A stretch of DNA of 64,000 bases from Diacronema lutheri (GCA_019448385.1 JAGTXO010000002.1:744001-808000), one strand, 5' to 3'. Numbered from the stretch's first letter, positions 1 through 9,962 are shown. Made by a program: numbers and translations. Notes: generated from the letters alone by a model not told the origin.

Positions 1-736
1 GGCGGGCGGTGTTGCGAATGCCGTGTCGTGGTGCCTTTTCGACTTGGCGAGCCACCCGGCGGAGCAGCAGCGCGTGCGGGAGGAGATGCGCGCGGGCACG
101 CCAGCGCCGAGGTCGTGTGCGCTCTCCAACGCCGTGCACGAGTCGATGCGGCTCAACCCAACGGCGAGCGCCATATCGCGCACGACGCGCGTGCCAATTC
201 CACTCAAAGGCGGCGGGCACATCCCGTCGGGCGCGCGCGTGCTCGTCCCAATCTTGGCGCTGCACCGCGCGGCCGCGCTGGGCTCGCCAGACGATTTTGC
301 GCCCGAGAGGTGGACAGCGGGACTGCCGCAGCTGCTCGAGCACTTCATCCCATTTGGCGTCGGCTTGCGCTCGTGCGTCGCTCTCTCGTTTGCGAGTGCA
401 CAAGTGCACGAACTCGTCGGGCTCGTGGTCGGCGCGTTTCGGCTCGAGCTCGTGTCGCCGCCCATCGCGGTCACTACTAACGTTCGCCGGCCGCATGGTG
501 GGCTGCTCCTCGCGCAGCGCGTCGGCCCCGACGCGAGCGCGTCGTTCCGGCAGGCGAGCAAGAACGCCAGCGCCCCAACCGCGTTCAACCTGGTCGTGCA
601 CAGCCGCGAGGTCGAGGCGGACGACAACGGCAGCCCCCGCGGCGCCGTGACGAGCACCCGGCAGTGGCGCGTTTGGGGCGGCTCGCCCAGCGCCCTCCTT
701 CCGCTGACCCGGCCGCACGGCTGGAGGCGCCCGTGA
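1..736 (+). CDS. Cytochrome P450, C-terminal part (5' partial)
   Basis: The frame opens at base 2 and ends at TGA 734-736, so the gene starts left of the window. It encodes the C-terminal half of a cytochrome P450, a heme-thiolate monooxygenase. Visible in order are the I-helix segment (AGGVANAV, bases 2-25), the K-helix ExxR motif (ESMRLNP, near base 130), the PERW-type motif (FAPERW, near 298) and the Cys-ligand loop (FIPFGVGLRSCVAL, near 345-385). The usual final Gly of FxxGxRxCxG is Ala here, and the I-helix Thr is absent. Behind the heme loop lies a tail of about 110 residues that I cannot match to the fold. No intron is needed in the visible part. Substrate and subfamily cannot be told. 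Confidence 0.85.
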   Translation, partial: AGGVANAVSWCLFDLASHPAEQQRVREEMRAGTPAPRSCALSNAVHESMRLNPTASAISRTTRVPIPLKGGGHIPSGARVLVPILALHRAAALGSPDDFAPERWTAGLPQLLEHFIPFGVGLRSCVALSFASAQVHELVGLVVGAFRLELVSPPIAVTTNVRRPHGGLLLAQRVGPDASASFRQASKNASAPTAFNLVVHSREVEADDNGSPRGAVTSTRQWRVWGGSPSALLPLTRPHGWRRP

Positions 737-771
737 GCCGACTTGCGTGTCGGTGCAACACCGGGGGGCAG

Positions 772-810
<39 letters not shown>

Positions 811-1136
811 CTGCAGCGCCACGCCGGTGTCAACTCGACCCGGTTCCTGCGCTTCGCCAAAAGCGAAGAGCAGGATCGGAGTTGGCTTGTCCATCTATAC
901 TCGACCCGGTTCCCGCGGCCTGCCCCGCAAAATCTACAGTGTCCACGCTTGGCCAGCCACGCTTGACAGCCCTCATAAGACGGAACCGCGCCTCCCGGCT
1001 GATGTCGCTCTGGCGCAAAGCGGCAGCGATCCGCCGTGCAGCTGACAAGGCGGCGCGAGCGAGGCCATGGTCGCACAACGATCCCGGCCGTGCGCGCGCT
1101 GGCAGGCCAGGGCGTGCGCCTGCCCCCCATCCGCGC
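737..1136. other. Convergent intergenic gap with poly-G and a short duplication
   Basis: This 400-bp gap lies between the P450 stop and the RPS25 stop. It holds a 33-base G homopolymer and two copies of a short motif (TCGACCCGGTTCC) about 65 bp apart. Frames crossing it look like random GC-rich reading; I see no gene. Confidence 0.6.
775..807. repeat. G33 homopolymer
   Basis: Uninterrupted run of 33 G in the convergent gap between P450 and RPS25. The length may be imprecise in any assembly. Confidence 0.9.
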
Positions 1137-1612
1137 TCAGTGGCTCGAACGCGTGTAGATGCTCTGTGCGTGGTGATGGCTCACCACGCGAGTGAGGCCC
1201 TTGGCAATCAATTCCTTGACCGCCTTGCGCGCGAGCGACCCGTTCACCTTGAGCTTCTCGGAGACGATCGACGGCGTGATGAGCTTGTTCTTCGGGATGT
1301 CCGAAAGCAGCTTCTCGTAAGTGTTCTTGTCGAACAGCACGAGGTTCTGAAGCTTCTCCTTGACCTTGCCCTTCGACCACTTCTGCTCGTCGTGGGGCGC
1401 ACGACGTCGGCGCACGCGCGCGCGGCGAGCGTGCGCGCTCGCGTGAGCTTTGCGCGAGCCTGGAGGCGCGTACACGAGCGATCGACTCGCTGGTGGCGCG
1501 CGCTCGGGACGTGCGCGGCGCCAGCAGCGCGAACCTTCTTCTTGCCCTTGCCGCCGGAGGTGGCGGCCTTGGCCTTTTGCTCCTTGCTCTTGGGAGCCGC
1601 GGCCTTAGGCAT
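1137..1612 (-). CDS. RPS25: 40S ribosomal protein eS25
   Basis: Two exons, 1612-1535 and 1382-1137, give a 107-residue protein. Exon 1 is the Lys/Ala-rich N-terminal tail ([20 protein letters not shown]). Exon 2 opens with [11 protein letters not shown] and carries the winged-helix body ([35 protein letters not shown]) and the conserved end [15 protein letters not shown]. Length and order match eS25 throughout. The 152-bp intron runs 1534-1383 (GTTCGC...GAGCAG, phase 0). The protein belongs to the 40S head near the E site. The start codon lies 98 bp from the divergent kinesin start, so the two probably share a promoter. Confidence 0.95.
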
Positions 1613-1710
1613 GGCACCCCAATGCGGCTGCGTAGACACCCGGATCGTCAGGGCCGGACAAGGCCCAGGCCCCACCCCGCCCTTTTTGAAAGGGGGTGGC
1701 CCTGTTCAAA
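1613..1710. promoter_or_regulatory. Bidirectional promoter, RPS25 / kinesin
   Basis: 98 bp separate the two divergent start codons. The spacer contains the palindromic element CCTTTTTGAAAGG at about 1681-1693, near the kinesin start. Promoter function is inferred from the layout alone. Confidence 0.55.
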
Positions 1711-4704
1711 ATGGAGGTCAACGACGACAGGCCGGAGGAAAGCGCCTTCCTCTCGGCACAGGTGGAGCGGCTCTACTCGCTGTTGCGCCAGGCCTCATTG
1801 GCAGAGCGGCCGCTAAGCACCGATGAGGATCGCGAGCTTGCATTCTGGCGGCAGCGCGTCGACGCGCACGAGTGGGCCGAGCTCGAGCGCGACGCGCACA
1901 TGCACGCGTCGCGATCGCCCTCGCCGGGAGGAACGGACCCATCGCCCGCGCGCGAATGGCTGGGCAGCGGCGAGCGCGCGCCCCGGGAGGAGCGCGCGCG
2001 GTTCCCAGGCGCTTTGCCCCAGGCCGCTCCCCTCGCCGACGTGCACTTCGACGACGGGCGCGCGTCTGCGTGTGCCGGAGTCGAGCGGCTCGCGCACGAC
2101 GTGGTGCCGTGGATGGTGCGGCCGCCGAGCACGCGCGCGCGCGCGGAGCCGGGCGGCGCGGCTGGCGCCTGGCATTCCGGTGCGTGCGCGTGCGACAGTC
2201 CGTTGGCCGTTGGCGGCGCGATCGAGCGCTCGGCGCAAACACAGTGCTCGAGCTCGGACGCGATCGCCGCGGCGCTCTCCGCCGCGCACGAGGAGCACTC
2301 GCGGCGGCAGCATGAGCTCGAGCGGGAGCATCAGCGCGCGCTTGCACAGCTTGCAGCTTCGCACGCGCGCCAGCTCATTCAGGCACAACGCGACAAGGGC
2401 GCGCTGCGCGACGAGCTCGAGCGCGCGTGCGATGAGTGGCGTGCGAGCGAGAGGGGCCTGTACGCGCGCGTCGCGCACGCGGAGCTCGAGCTCGCCGAGA
2501 AGGAGCTCGAGCTGGCGCACGCTCGCGCGCAGGCCAAGACCCTGCGCGCGCGTGCTGACCGGCTCGAGCTGCGCGTCGCTGACGTCGAGCTTTCTCGCGC
2601 CGCCGCTGCGTCGCCGCAGGCGTGCGGCACGTCGACGCTGCCAAGCCAGTCCGGAACGGGGTCCAGCGCGTCGCCCAGCCCGCCCGCTGGCGGCGCGATC
2701 GCGGGGGACGGGAGCGAGGAGCGCCTGCGCACGCTGCGCTCTGAGATCGACCTGCTCCTGGGCATCCAGGGCGGGCGCGTGCGCACGGCCGCGAGCGAAG
2801 TTGGCTCATTGCTCGGCGGGGCAACGCGGCTCTCTCGCGCGCCCGGCGGCGACGGGCCGGCGGAGCTGTCGCCGCTGCCGTCGCCCTTGCGGCGCGCGGC
2901 GGGCATCTCGGACGGCGCGCGCGCTCGCGCGCTCGCCAAGGGCTGCCTCGCAATCCGCGCGCAGGTACGCCTTGCGAAGCAGCAGCTCGCATGGCTCGGG
3001 CGCGGCGTTATCGAAAGCCTGCGCCAGACGGAGGCGGAGTGGAACCGTTTTGTCTCCACGTTCTCGAGGCTGTGGGAGGCGACGGTGGTCGGGACGGAGA
3101 TGCTTGCCGCGGACGTAGGCGCCGCGCGCGAGGCTGCGCGCGGCCTCGACGAGCACAGCGCGCGCCTTGACAGGGCGCTGCGCGCGCGCGCGTCCGTGCC
3201 GACGCGCGTCCTCGCCGTCGCCGCGCTGCCCGCGCCCGGCGACGCGGTGCGATGCGCGCTCGACGTGCGCGCGCAGTCGATCGAGGTGGCGGAGGGGCCG
3301 GAGCGGCGGATCTTTCGCTTCGACCGCGTCGCCGCCATCGACACCGGCGCCACCGCGCTGCCCGGACTCGCACCGGAGCTGGGCGAAGCTGTTGACGCGG
3401 TTGGGGCGGGTGGGTGCGCGACAATCATCGTTGACGGGCCGCGCGGCTGTGGCAAGTCGTGGCTGCTTGACGGCAGCGCGAGCGAGAAGGGCGGCGACGG
3501 GCTGCTCGGCGGCGCGGTGCACGGCCTGCTCGCCGCCATCGGCGAGCTCGCCTCCGCACAGCCGCCACAGCTGTGCGCCCTCTGGCTGTCGGCCGTTGAC
3601 GTCGCCGGCGACGTGGTCACCGACCTCCTCGCGGCTCGCGCGCTGCCGCGTTCGTGCGCCGTGCCGTCATACGAGCGGAGGGAAGGGCTGCACAGCCAGG
3701 GCAGCGCGGTGCAGCCGCAGCTTGCCGCCATCCCCACCTACGAATCTTTCGTCCAGCTCAACGCGCACCTGCGGGCCCGGATCGGCACGAGCGTGAGCGG
3801 TGCCGAGCGTGCCGCCGGCCAGTGGGTGCGCCGCCCCGCTCTCGCGCCGCGCGCCACACGCGCCCGCGCTCTGATCGCACGCGCGCGCAGCTTCTCACGC
3901 GTGCGCGCCGTGCCGTGCGCTGGGAACGCGCGGCGGTGCGCGCCGCGCGTAGCTGGGCGCCTTTTCGCTTAAGGGATGCCGCTCGCACTGCGCCGTCTCG
4001 CTGCATCTCGAGCGGTCGACTGCGACTTCGCGGCTGGGCACCACGTCGCTTACGCTCGTCGAGCTGGCTGCCGCAGGGCACGTAGCTGGCTATGCACCGG
4101 CGGCGGTGCCGGTCGGTACCGCCGGCGCGCAGCAGGCGTCGGTCGGCAAGTCGGTCGCCGCAGTGCACGGTGTCCTCATCGCACTCGCTAGCGGGTGCGT
4201 GCATGCGCTCGCGCGCTGCGTGCGCTGCCGAGGCGCGTCGGGCAGCCCACCGCGCCTGCGCGCCATGCCTGCATACTGGGGCCCTCACGGCGCAGGCGTG
4301 CGCACGCGCATGCTCGTGCGCATCCCGCGCGCGCACCGCACCGTCTGATGCGCAGGGCGTCACGCGTGCCGTACCGCAACTCGCGGCTGACGGCGCAGCT
4401 GCAGCAGCAGATCGCGGCAAGCGGCCTGGTGCTCGTCGTGCTGCCCGTGCTGTGCGCCGCGCTCTCGCCGGCGGATGATGCGTGCCGCACGCTCGCCATC
4501 GGCTCGCACATCAAGGCGCTTGAGCTGACCGCGCTGAGCGTGCCGAGCAGCAACGGCGCGCCGAAGAGCGCGCCCATCCCGGCGCGCAGCGCGCCGCCGA
4601 GCGCGCCCTCCCCGACGCTCAGCGTCGGCGCGACCAGTCGCGGGCTCAGCAGCCCGACCGGCAGCAGATCGCCCGGGCGCGCGCATGTTCGGCTCCGCCC
4701 TTGA
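1711..4704 (+). CDS. Kinesin-14-like protein with degenerate C-terminal motor
   Basis: Three exons, 1711-3825, 3974-4194 and 4356-4704, give about 894 residues. The N-terminal 400 are Ala/Arg/Glu-rich coiled coil (roughly residues 180-290 most clearly). A motor domain follows: the P-loop GPRGCGKS (near base 3437), the switch I remnant GCRSHCAVSLHLE, the switch II position LTLVELAAAG, and the helix 4-5 signature VPYRNSRLTAQLQ followed by the tubulin-facing tail ending at HIKALEL. Coiled coil first and motor last is the kinesin-14 layout. The switch motifs are eroded (NxxSSRSH reduced to CRSH, DLAGSE to ELAAAG), so ATPase activity is doubtful. Introns are 148 and 161 bp. ATG 1711 is the first in-frame Met. 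Confidence 0.8.
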
Positions 4705-4775
4705 CGAATGCTGCCAGATGCCACTGACCGAGCGACAGTCTGACTCCGAGGCACGCTCAAAGGTCACAGAGGCAG

Positions 4776-5960
4776 TCACGAGGCTTGCGCAGTGGCGCAC
4801 GGCGCGCGAGGCGCGAGCACGACCGGCGGCACCGCCTCTTTCGCCGCGTCGTCGTCGCCTGCGAGGCTGAGCGCGATGTTCGGGTGCGGCCGGTGCCGGC
4901 GCAGGCAGTCGCCGGCACGTGCACGGTCGGCGCCAAGGTAGCGCTGCACGTACGTGGGCGTGCCGCGCGGGTCGTGCGTCGCGCCTGCTGACGGCGGCCT
5001 CCAGAAGCCATCGCACGATTGGCAGACAGCCATCGGCCTCACGAGGTTTGCAGTGAGCTCGTCCATCGTCCAGTCCGCGTCCTCGGCAGGCAAGATGTCG
5101 CACAGCAGCGCACGCGCCTCGTCGCGGCTGGCAACGAATCTGGTCTTGCGCGTCGTCCTCGGGTCGACGAGCTTGCAGATCGCGCGCCATGCGGGCATGA
5201 AGAGCCTCGGCGCGTTCACACACGCGAAGAGTGCGAGCCGCTCGGGGTAATGCGCGGCGACGATGTGGATGACGCCCGATGCAACCGACAGGTCGCACGC
5301 GCGCAGAGTGAAGCCGCTGAAGTCGCAGATCCAGAGCCAGCCATCCTCGCCGTCGGGCATCGTACGCACCGCCTGCTCGATCGCGTACACCATGTGCCGC
5401 ACCGCGCACGTGGCCGTGTAGCGGTGCGTCGCGGCCTGTGCGAGGCACGAGTAGATGACAGGCCGGCCAAGTTTGTCCTGCCCGACCTGCCGCCACGTGT
5501 GGTGGCCGGGGCGCCGCTCGCACCACTCGCATGTCCACAAGAATGGCTTGTTCTCGAACCGCCAGCGCGCCGTGCTCACGAGCCGCTGCGCCGCATGCTT
5601 CACGTCCTCGCCACCGACCGCTCGGAGGAAGCGGCGCAGCGTCGCGTCCGACGCGTGCGGATCGGGATCCTCGGGATCGACGATGATCTGTCCTTTGACG
5701 AGCGCTCGGAGCTCGTCGAGGCGCACTTCGCTCACGTCCGCGGCGCGTGACTGCGCCGGCTGCGTCTCGCGCGAACCGCCCGCGCGCCCAACCGACGTTG
5801 CGCCCGAGGCGGGCGGCGAGCACGCCGACGACGCCGCCGCTCGTGTCGATGCGCGCGCCGGCGGCGAGGCGAGGAAAGCCTGAACTGCAACCACGGCGCA
5901 ACCAATCAGCACCGTGCTCAGCATCAAAAGCGTGCTCTCCGTGCCTGTTCCCCACTCCAT
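4776..5960 (-). CDS. CRAL-TRIO (Sec14-like) lipid-transfer protein with N-terminal TM
   Basis: A single exon of 394 residues. A hydrophobic segment at about residues 10-31 (LLMLSTVLIGCAVVAVQAFL) is a TM anchor or signal. A CRAL-TRIO N-terminal helix bundle follows (ATLRRFLRAVGGEDVKHAAQ). The lipid-binding lobe includes LGRPVIYSCLAQA, DGWLWICDFSGFTL, HYPERLALFACVNAPRLF and a C-terminal AVCQSCDGFWRP segment. The family binds phosphoinositides or other small lipids and moves them between membranes. The start was chosen at ATG 5960 because it places the hydrophobic helix at the N-terminus. Its stop lies 71 bp from the convergent kinesin stop. The ligand cannot be told. Confidence 0.85.
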   Translation of the reverse strand: MEWGTGTESTLLMLSTVLIGCAVVAVQAFLASPPARASTRAAASSACSPPASGATSVGRAGGSRETQPAQSRAADVSEVRLDELRALVKGQIIVDPEDPDPHASDATLRRFLRAVGGEDVKHAAQRLVSTARWRFENKPFLWTCEWCERRPGHHTWRQVGQDKLGRPVIYSCLAQAATHRYTATCAVRHMVYAIEQAVRTMPDGEDGWLWICDFSGFTLRACDLSVASGVIHIVAAHYPERLALFACVNAPRLFMPAWRAICKLVDPRTTRKTRFVASRDEARALLCDILPAEDADWTMDELTANLVRPMAVCQSCDGFWRPPSAGATHDPRGTPTYVQRYLGADRARAGDCLRRHRPHPNIALSLAGDDDAAKEAVPPVVLAPRAPCATAQAS

Positions 5961-6411
5961 GCTTCGCGACAAACCGCACCACGGAGATGCGCGACTCGGC
6001 CGACCGAACAGGCCGAGGAGGAAAACAGGCAAAAAAAAGGGGCGGCCGGGACCCTTTTTTGGGAAGACGTCCGTGCGCGACGAGGCGACACGCGCGCTTG
6101 GCCCGCGCGCGTGTCGCTGTCATCGCGCACCGGCGTGGCCCCGGCCATCGGAGCGGCGCGCATGGCGAGCGGCCGAGCGTGCACAACGTGAGGCCCGCTG
6201 AGCGGCTGCGCAAGCGTGGCGTCTGGCAAGCGCGGGCTTCCACAGACAGTGTACGAATGAGGCTGAGAGACACAGACAGTCAGGCTGAAGGAAACTTGCA
6301 CAGCTGGAACACTCCACTCGGCCACGCGCGTGCGTGCGGCTGCCTCGCACGGGGCGCGACGACTCGGCCACCGACCATGGCACTGCGAATGAGCGTGCGC
6401 GCCACCGCCGC
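5961..6411. other. Gene-free spacer upstream of the CRAL-TRIO gene
   Basis: About 450 bp between the bZIP stop and the CRAL-TRIO start, both on the minus strand. It should hold the CRAL-TRIO promoter and the bZIP 3' UTR. The only clear structure is an A/T-ended inverted repeat at 6033-6059. No convincing ORF is present. Confidence 0.5.
6033..6059. repeat. Inverted repeat AAAAAAGGG / CCCTTTTTT
   Basis: Nine-base arms flank a GC-rich loop of about 10 bases, roughly 75-100 bp upstream of the CRAL-TRIO start. It is one of the few A/T runs in this GC-rich DNA. Confidence 0.6.
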
Positions 6412-8530
6412 TCACTTGTCAGAGATCGAGTTGAAGACCTCCATGTTTCGCTTGTGCTTCTCGACCCACACAAGGAAGCGCGCAACCTGGGGAGACGAGC
6501 GCACGGTCGCTGGATGAGCACATCACATCGCGCGCACGACGGCTGGTGAGGGTGCACGACCTCGCGGCGCGCGGCGGCGCCCGCCGCACCTGCTGCGGCG
6601 TGAGCACGCCGCGCATGTTGTCCATGACCTGCTGCGAGGCGATGATGTTATACAGCACCTGCTCGCGCGCCTGCTGCACGAGCTGCTGGCAGTAGAGAAC
6701 GGTGCTCTGCATCTCCTCGCACCGCTGCAGCCACGCGTTGATCCAAAGCGGGCGGGCGGGGCGGGGCGGGGCGGGAGGGGGGGGGGGGGGGGAGGGGGAG
6801 GGGGAGGAGGGGAGGGCGCGTGCGCGGGGCAACGCATGAGGCCGGGCGAGCGCGACACGCGAGGCAGGGCCGTCCGCCGCCGCGCCGGCGTGTGCGCCGC
6901 AGCGCCGTGCGCGGGCGCTTCGCTGGAGGCGAGGCACCTTGCGGCAGGCCTCCAGCTTCTCCACCTGCGCTGGCGCCATCTGCAGCTCGTCCACGAGCAG
7001 GTCGAGCAATTGTGAGCCCGTGCGTACTCCGCCGCCGCCGCTTGCGCCGCCCGCACTGCTTGGCGTGGGCTGGGCACCGCCGCCGGGCGCAGAGCTGTCC
7101 TCCGCCGCGCCTGTGCCCCTGCCGACTGTCTCGGCGCCGTGCGCTGGTCGTCTCGCCTGCAGCGCATCCCAAAAAGCCATCTTGTACTGCGCTCGCCGCG
7201 CGCGCGCGCGCAAGAAGGGCGGGCGGGAGGGGGGCGTGCGCCTGCGCGGTGGGCACGGGCGACGAGCGGCGCCGCGCAAGGGCCGCGCGGCGCGAGCGCA
7301 CGCGCGCACCTGTGGGCCGGTGTCGAGCAGGTCGAGAATCTGGTTGAAATAAAAGTTGATGCTCTGCTGGCGTGTGCGCTGGTTTTGCACGAATTGCTCG
7401 ACGAGCGAATTGACGTCAGAGGTGAGGCGGTCGATGGAGTGGCGTTGGAGGATGTCGCACATCTCCTGCACCTTGATCTCCATCGCGGACTGCGCGTGCC
7501 GCTCAGCCGCGCTCGCGCCGCCCTCGCCGTCCGCGGACGGCTGCGCGGGCTGCGTGCCCGCCGGCGCCTGCCGCGCGCCGCCCCCGCCGCGGTCTGCGCT
7601 GGCCACCTGCGCGCTGAGCGCGCGTTGCGCGCCCTGCAGCGCGTGCAGCTTGGCGCGCATCTCCGACACCTCAAGCTCGAGCGTCGCGACGTAGTGCTTC
7701 TTGCGCACGCGCGCGACGCGCGCCGACTCGGCCTTGCGCTGCAGTCGTTGGTTGTTTCGCGCGTGGTCGCCGCCCGAGCCGACGGCCGACATGCCGAGAG
7801 CAAACGGACCGGGCATGCCCGGCGGCATCTGCAGGGGCCCGCCGCCCATCCCGAGCGGCAGCAGCCGCGAGAAGGCGTTACTGCCCGCGGGCATGGACAG
7901 GCTGCCGAGCGGCGGCTGCGGCTGCGGCGCGATGCCGGGCAACAGTCCGGCAGTTGCGCCGCCAAACAGCGCGGCGGCCGTCATTCCGTTCATGCCGGGC
8001 AGCAGTGCGGCGCCGAGCGGGCCTGCGAACATGCCCGCGGGCCCGAATATGTCGAGCCCCGCCGGGGTGGGCATCAGCCCCGGCAGGTTGAAGCTTGCGG
8101 TCGGCAGCTGCGCGGCGGGCGGGTTGAGCGCAGGCGCGTCGTGCTGCTCCACCTTCAACTCGGCGCCACCGCCCGCGGGCGCGAGGCCGACGGCGCCTGG
8201 GCCGGATGGCAGCTGAGCGTCCGCGCGCCCCAGCGCCGGCGGCGGCGCCATCACGGGCCGCTGCGCGGCCGCGGGCTGCGCGCCGCCACGCGCCTCGTTG
8301 CCGCCCATGATCGCATCGTCGTCGTCGTCATCGTCGTCGTCGTCGTCGTCGTCAAAACTGGCCGGCTTGGGCGTGGCGTTGCGCCCGCCGATGGCATCCT
8401 CACCCACCGCCCAGAGGAAGCTCGCGAGCATTTCCTGCCCACCGTCCTGCATGTCATCCGGCTCCGCGTCCGCCAACATTCCTCCTCCGACCAAAGACTC
8501 CACGCTTTTCGCGCGTTTCTTCACGCGCAT
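6412..8530 (-). CDS. bZIP transcription factor
   Basis: Four exons, 8530-7310, 7186-6938, 6724-6590 and 6486-6412, give about 559 residues. Order: a basic N-terminus (MRVKKRAKSVE), a 12-13 residue poly-Asp acidic stretch (near residue 65), a Gly/Pro/Met-rich disordered region, and a bZIP at about residues 255-320. The basic region is NNQRLQRKAESARVARVRKK, followed by heptad leucines (LELEVSEMRAKLHALQ). A helical C-terminal domain follows (RCEEMQSTVLYCQQLVQQA, GVLTPQQVARFLVWVEKHKR). The family binds DNA as dimers. The acceptor of exon 3 is the least certain junction: the one used skips an in-frame INAWLQ stretch after a poly-pyrimidine tract. The start lies 61 bp from a divergent gene. Confidence 0.8.
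6777..6792. repeat. G16 run in bZIP intron 2 (C-run in the pre-mRNA)
   Basis: The run reads as poly-C on the coding strand, upstream of the exon 3 acceptor, within a longer C/T-rich stretch. Confidence 0.8.
8316..8354. repeat. GTC/GAC triplet tract coding poly-Asp
   Basis: Thirteen near-perfect triplets in bZIP exon 1 encode a run of Asp, a likely acidic activation patch and a length-variable site. Confidence 0.85.
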
Positions 8531-8591
8531 CTTTGCCGCACGCCTCGTCGAGGGCGTGCGCGTGCGGCTTGTTGCTGCGGCCGCTTGGCCG
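8531..8591. promoter_or_regulatory. Bidirectional promoter, bZIP / plastid helical-repeat protein
   Basis: 61 bp between divergent start codons. The spacer is GC-rich with no TATA-like element visible. Confidence 0.5.
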
Positions 8592-9398
8592 ATGCTTAGC
8601 GGCCCTTTGGCCCTCGTGTGCCTCGTGCTTGCACCGCACGCGACCGTCCGGCCTGGCGGCTTCGGGCGCCTGCGCACCCGCGCGCTTGCGCCGCACGGGG
8701 CGGGCGGATTCGAGCCGGCGAACACGTCGCCCGATGACGACGACATCTCAGTGCTCGAGCGCGAGAGCGTGCGCTACACAGCGAGCGCCGGGTCATTTGG
8801 CGCCAGTCGAGACGGGCGCACGCAGGTGTACGGCGCGTGGCTCGACGATGACATTGTCGGCGAGCGCGGCGAAAAGGTGCAGGACAAGCTCAGCCTCGGC
8901 GTGAAGCTCATGCGCTCCGGCAAGTACGCGGAGGCTGTCGTGGCGTTTGAGGACGCGGTACGCGACGCGGGAGGCGAATGGACGATGCGGGGCGGCCAGA
9001 CGTGCGTCTGGCTCGCACAGGCGCTCTACGCGAATAGCAATCCCGAAGCGGCCATCGAAATGCTCTCGCGGCTCGAGCGCGGCCACCCGGGCAGCAACGT
9101 GCGCAAGGCGGCGCTGGAGATCAAGTACATCCTCGAGGCGCCCCAGCTCAAGCTCGACAAGTCTAACTTTGTGCAGATTCCCGACGCCGTGGCCGAGTGC
9201 GAAAAGGTCGGCCGGCACAAGCCAGTGTACAAACAGATGAAGCCCGAGCCGAAGCGCTGGACGCTCGAGTGGATCCTCCAGGAGCAGGCCAAGCCCAAAA
9301 AGCCGCCGAGCGAGCCCGACCCGGCAGGCAGCGCGGTCGCCGTGCTGCTCGCCGCCGCGGTGAGCTACGTGGTCGTCAGCCTGACTGTACCGCTCTGA
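8592..9398 (+). CDS. Predicted plastid-targeted helical-repeat membrane protein
   Basis: A single exon of 268 residues. The N-terminus is a short hydrophobic signal-like segment (MLSGPLALVCLVLAP) followed by an Arg/Ala-rich stretch, the pattern of a bipartite plastid leader in secondary-plastid algae. The body has a TPR-like pair of helices (GVKLMRSGKYAEAVVAFEDA, then WLAQALYANSNPEAAIEML). The C-terminus is one hydrophobic helix (AVAVLLAAAVSYVVVSLTV), a tail anchor. It resembles conserved plastid TPR-like proteins of unknown function; I recognise no named family. Targeting is inferred from composition. The stop lies 64 bp from that of the next, convergent ORF. Confidence 0.75.
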   Translation: MLSGPLALVCLVLAPHATVRPGGFGRLRTRALAPHGAGGFEPANTSPDDDDISVLERESVRYTASAGSFGASRDGRTQVYGAWLDDDIVGERGEKVQDKLSLGVKLMRSGKYAEAVVAFEDAVRDAGGEWTMRGGQTCVWLAQALYANSNPEAAIEMLSRLERGHPGSNVRKAALEIKYILEAPQLKLDKSNFVQIPDAVAECEKVGRHKPVYKQMKPEPKRWTLEWILQEQAKPKKPPSEPDPAGSAVAVLLAAAVSYVVVSLTVPL

Positions 9399-9462
9399 TT
9401 CTCCGGGAGGGGTGTGAGAATCGGCGAGCAGCCTGGCCTAGCGAGGTCCGCAACCTCCGCCG

Positions 9463-9840
9463 TCAACAGGGAGAAGACGGCCCCGCTTGAGCTTTCTGCA
9501 CCTGGGCTTGCTGCTTTTGGGCCTCTTCTCTCTTGCGCTCGAGGAACTCTGGGGACGGTGGTCGAAGCGTTGGAGGCTTTGCCTCGGTGTATTCGACGTA
9601 TGGAGGCATGCCAACCCACGCTCCCGCGAGAAAACGGGGCACGCGGCCCGTAGCCGCGCGCCGCGGAGCGGGCTGATGCACAGGAGGCGGCGCGACGCCG
9701 TACCGAGCCGAGTGGATCGCGATGAAGGCAAGAAAAGCGACGAACATGACGAGCAGCGCCCAACATGCCGCCGTCGCGGCACCCTGCACCGCTGCGCGCG
9801 TCCCTTCGCTCACGAAGAGCAGGAGCGTCCGCGACGTCAT
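9463..9840 (-). CDS. Small single-pass membrane protein, unknown
   Basis: An uninterrupted frame of 125 residues from ATG 9840. One strong TM helix lies at about residues 17-43 (AACWALLVMFVAFLAFIAIH). A Pro/Arg-rich linker follows, and the end is charged and Gln-rich (EFLERKREEAQKQQAQVQ). The sequence looks protein-like and sits convergent to one gene and divergent to another, as this genome's layout would predict. I do not recognise a family. A plus-strand frame overlaps it but reads as low-information Arg-rich sequence. Confidence 0.55.
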   Translation of the reverse strand: MTSRTLLLFVSEGTRAAVQGAATAACWALLVMFVAFLAFIAIHSARYGVAPPPVHQPAPRRAATGRVPRFLAGAWVGMPPYVEYTEAKPPTLRPPSPEFLERKREEAQKQQAQVQKAQAGPSSPC

Positions 9841-9962
9841 CACCTCAATGCCCGCGCACCTTCTCGCGTGATGGCCGGCCGGATGGTCGGGGGCGCCTCA
9901 CGTTTCGCATTTCCAACCGCCGAGCCACGGAGGCAGGGAGGGGGAAAGAAAAAAAAACCAGG
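9841..9962. promoter_or_regulatory. Bidirectional spacer with A-rich leader
   Basis: 122 bp between divergent starts. An A-rich stretch (AAAGAAAAAAAAACC) sits just before ATG 9963, unusual in this GC-rich DNA and probably 5' leader or promoter. Confidence 0.45.

Noticed and set aside
7139-8599. Plus-strand frame opposite the bZIP gene
   Set aside because: Composition-driven antisense frame; bZIP, poly-Asp and splice sites are on the minus strand.
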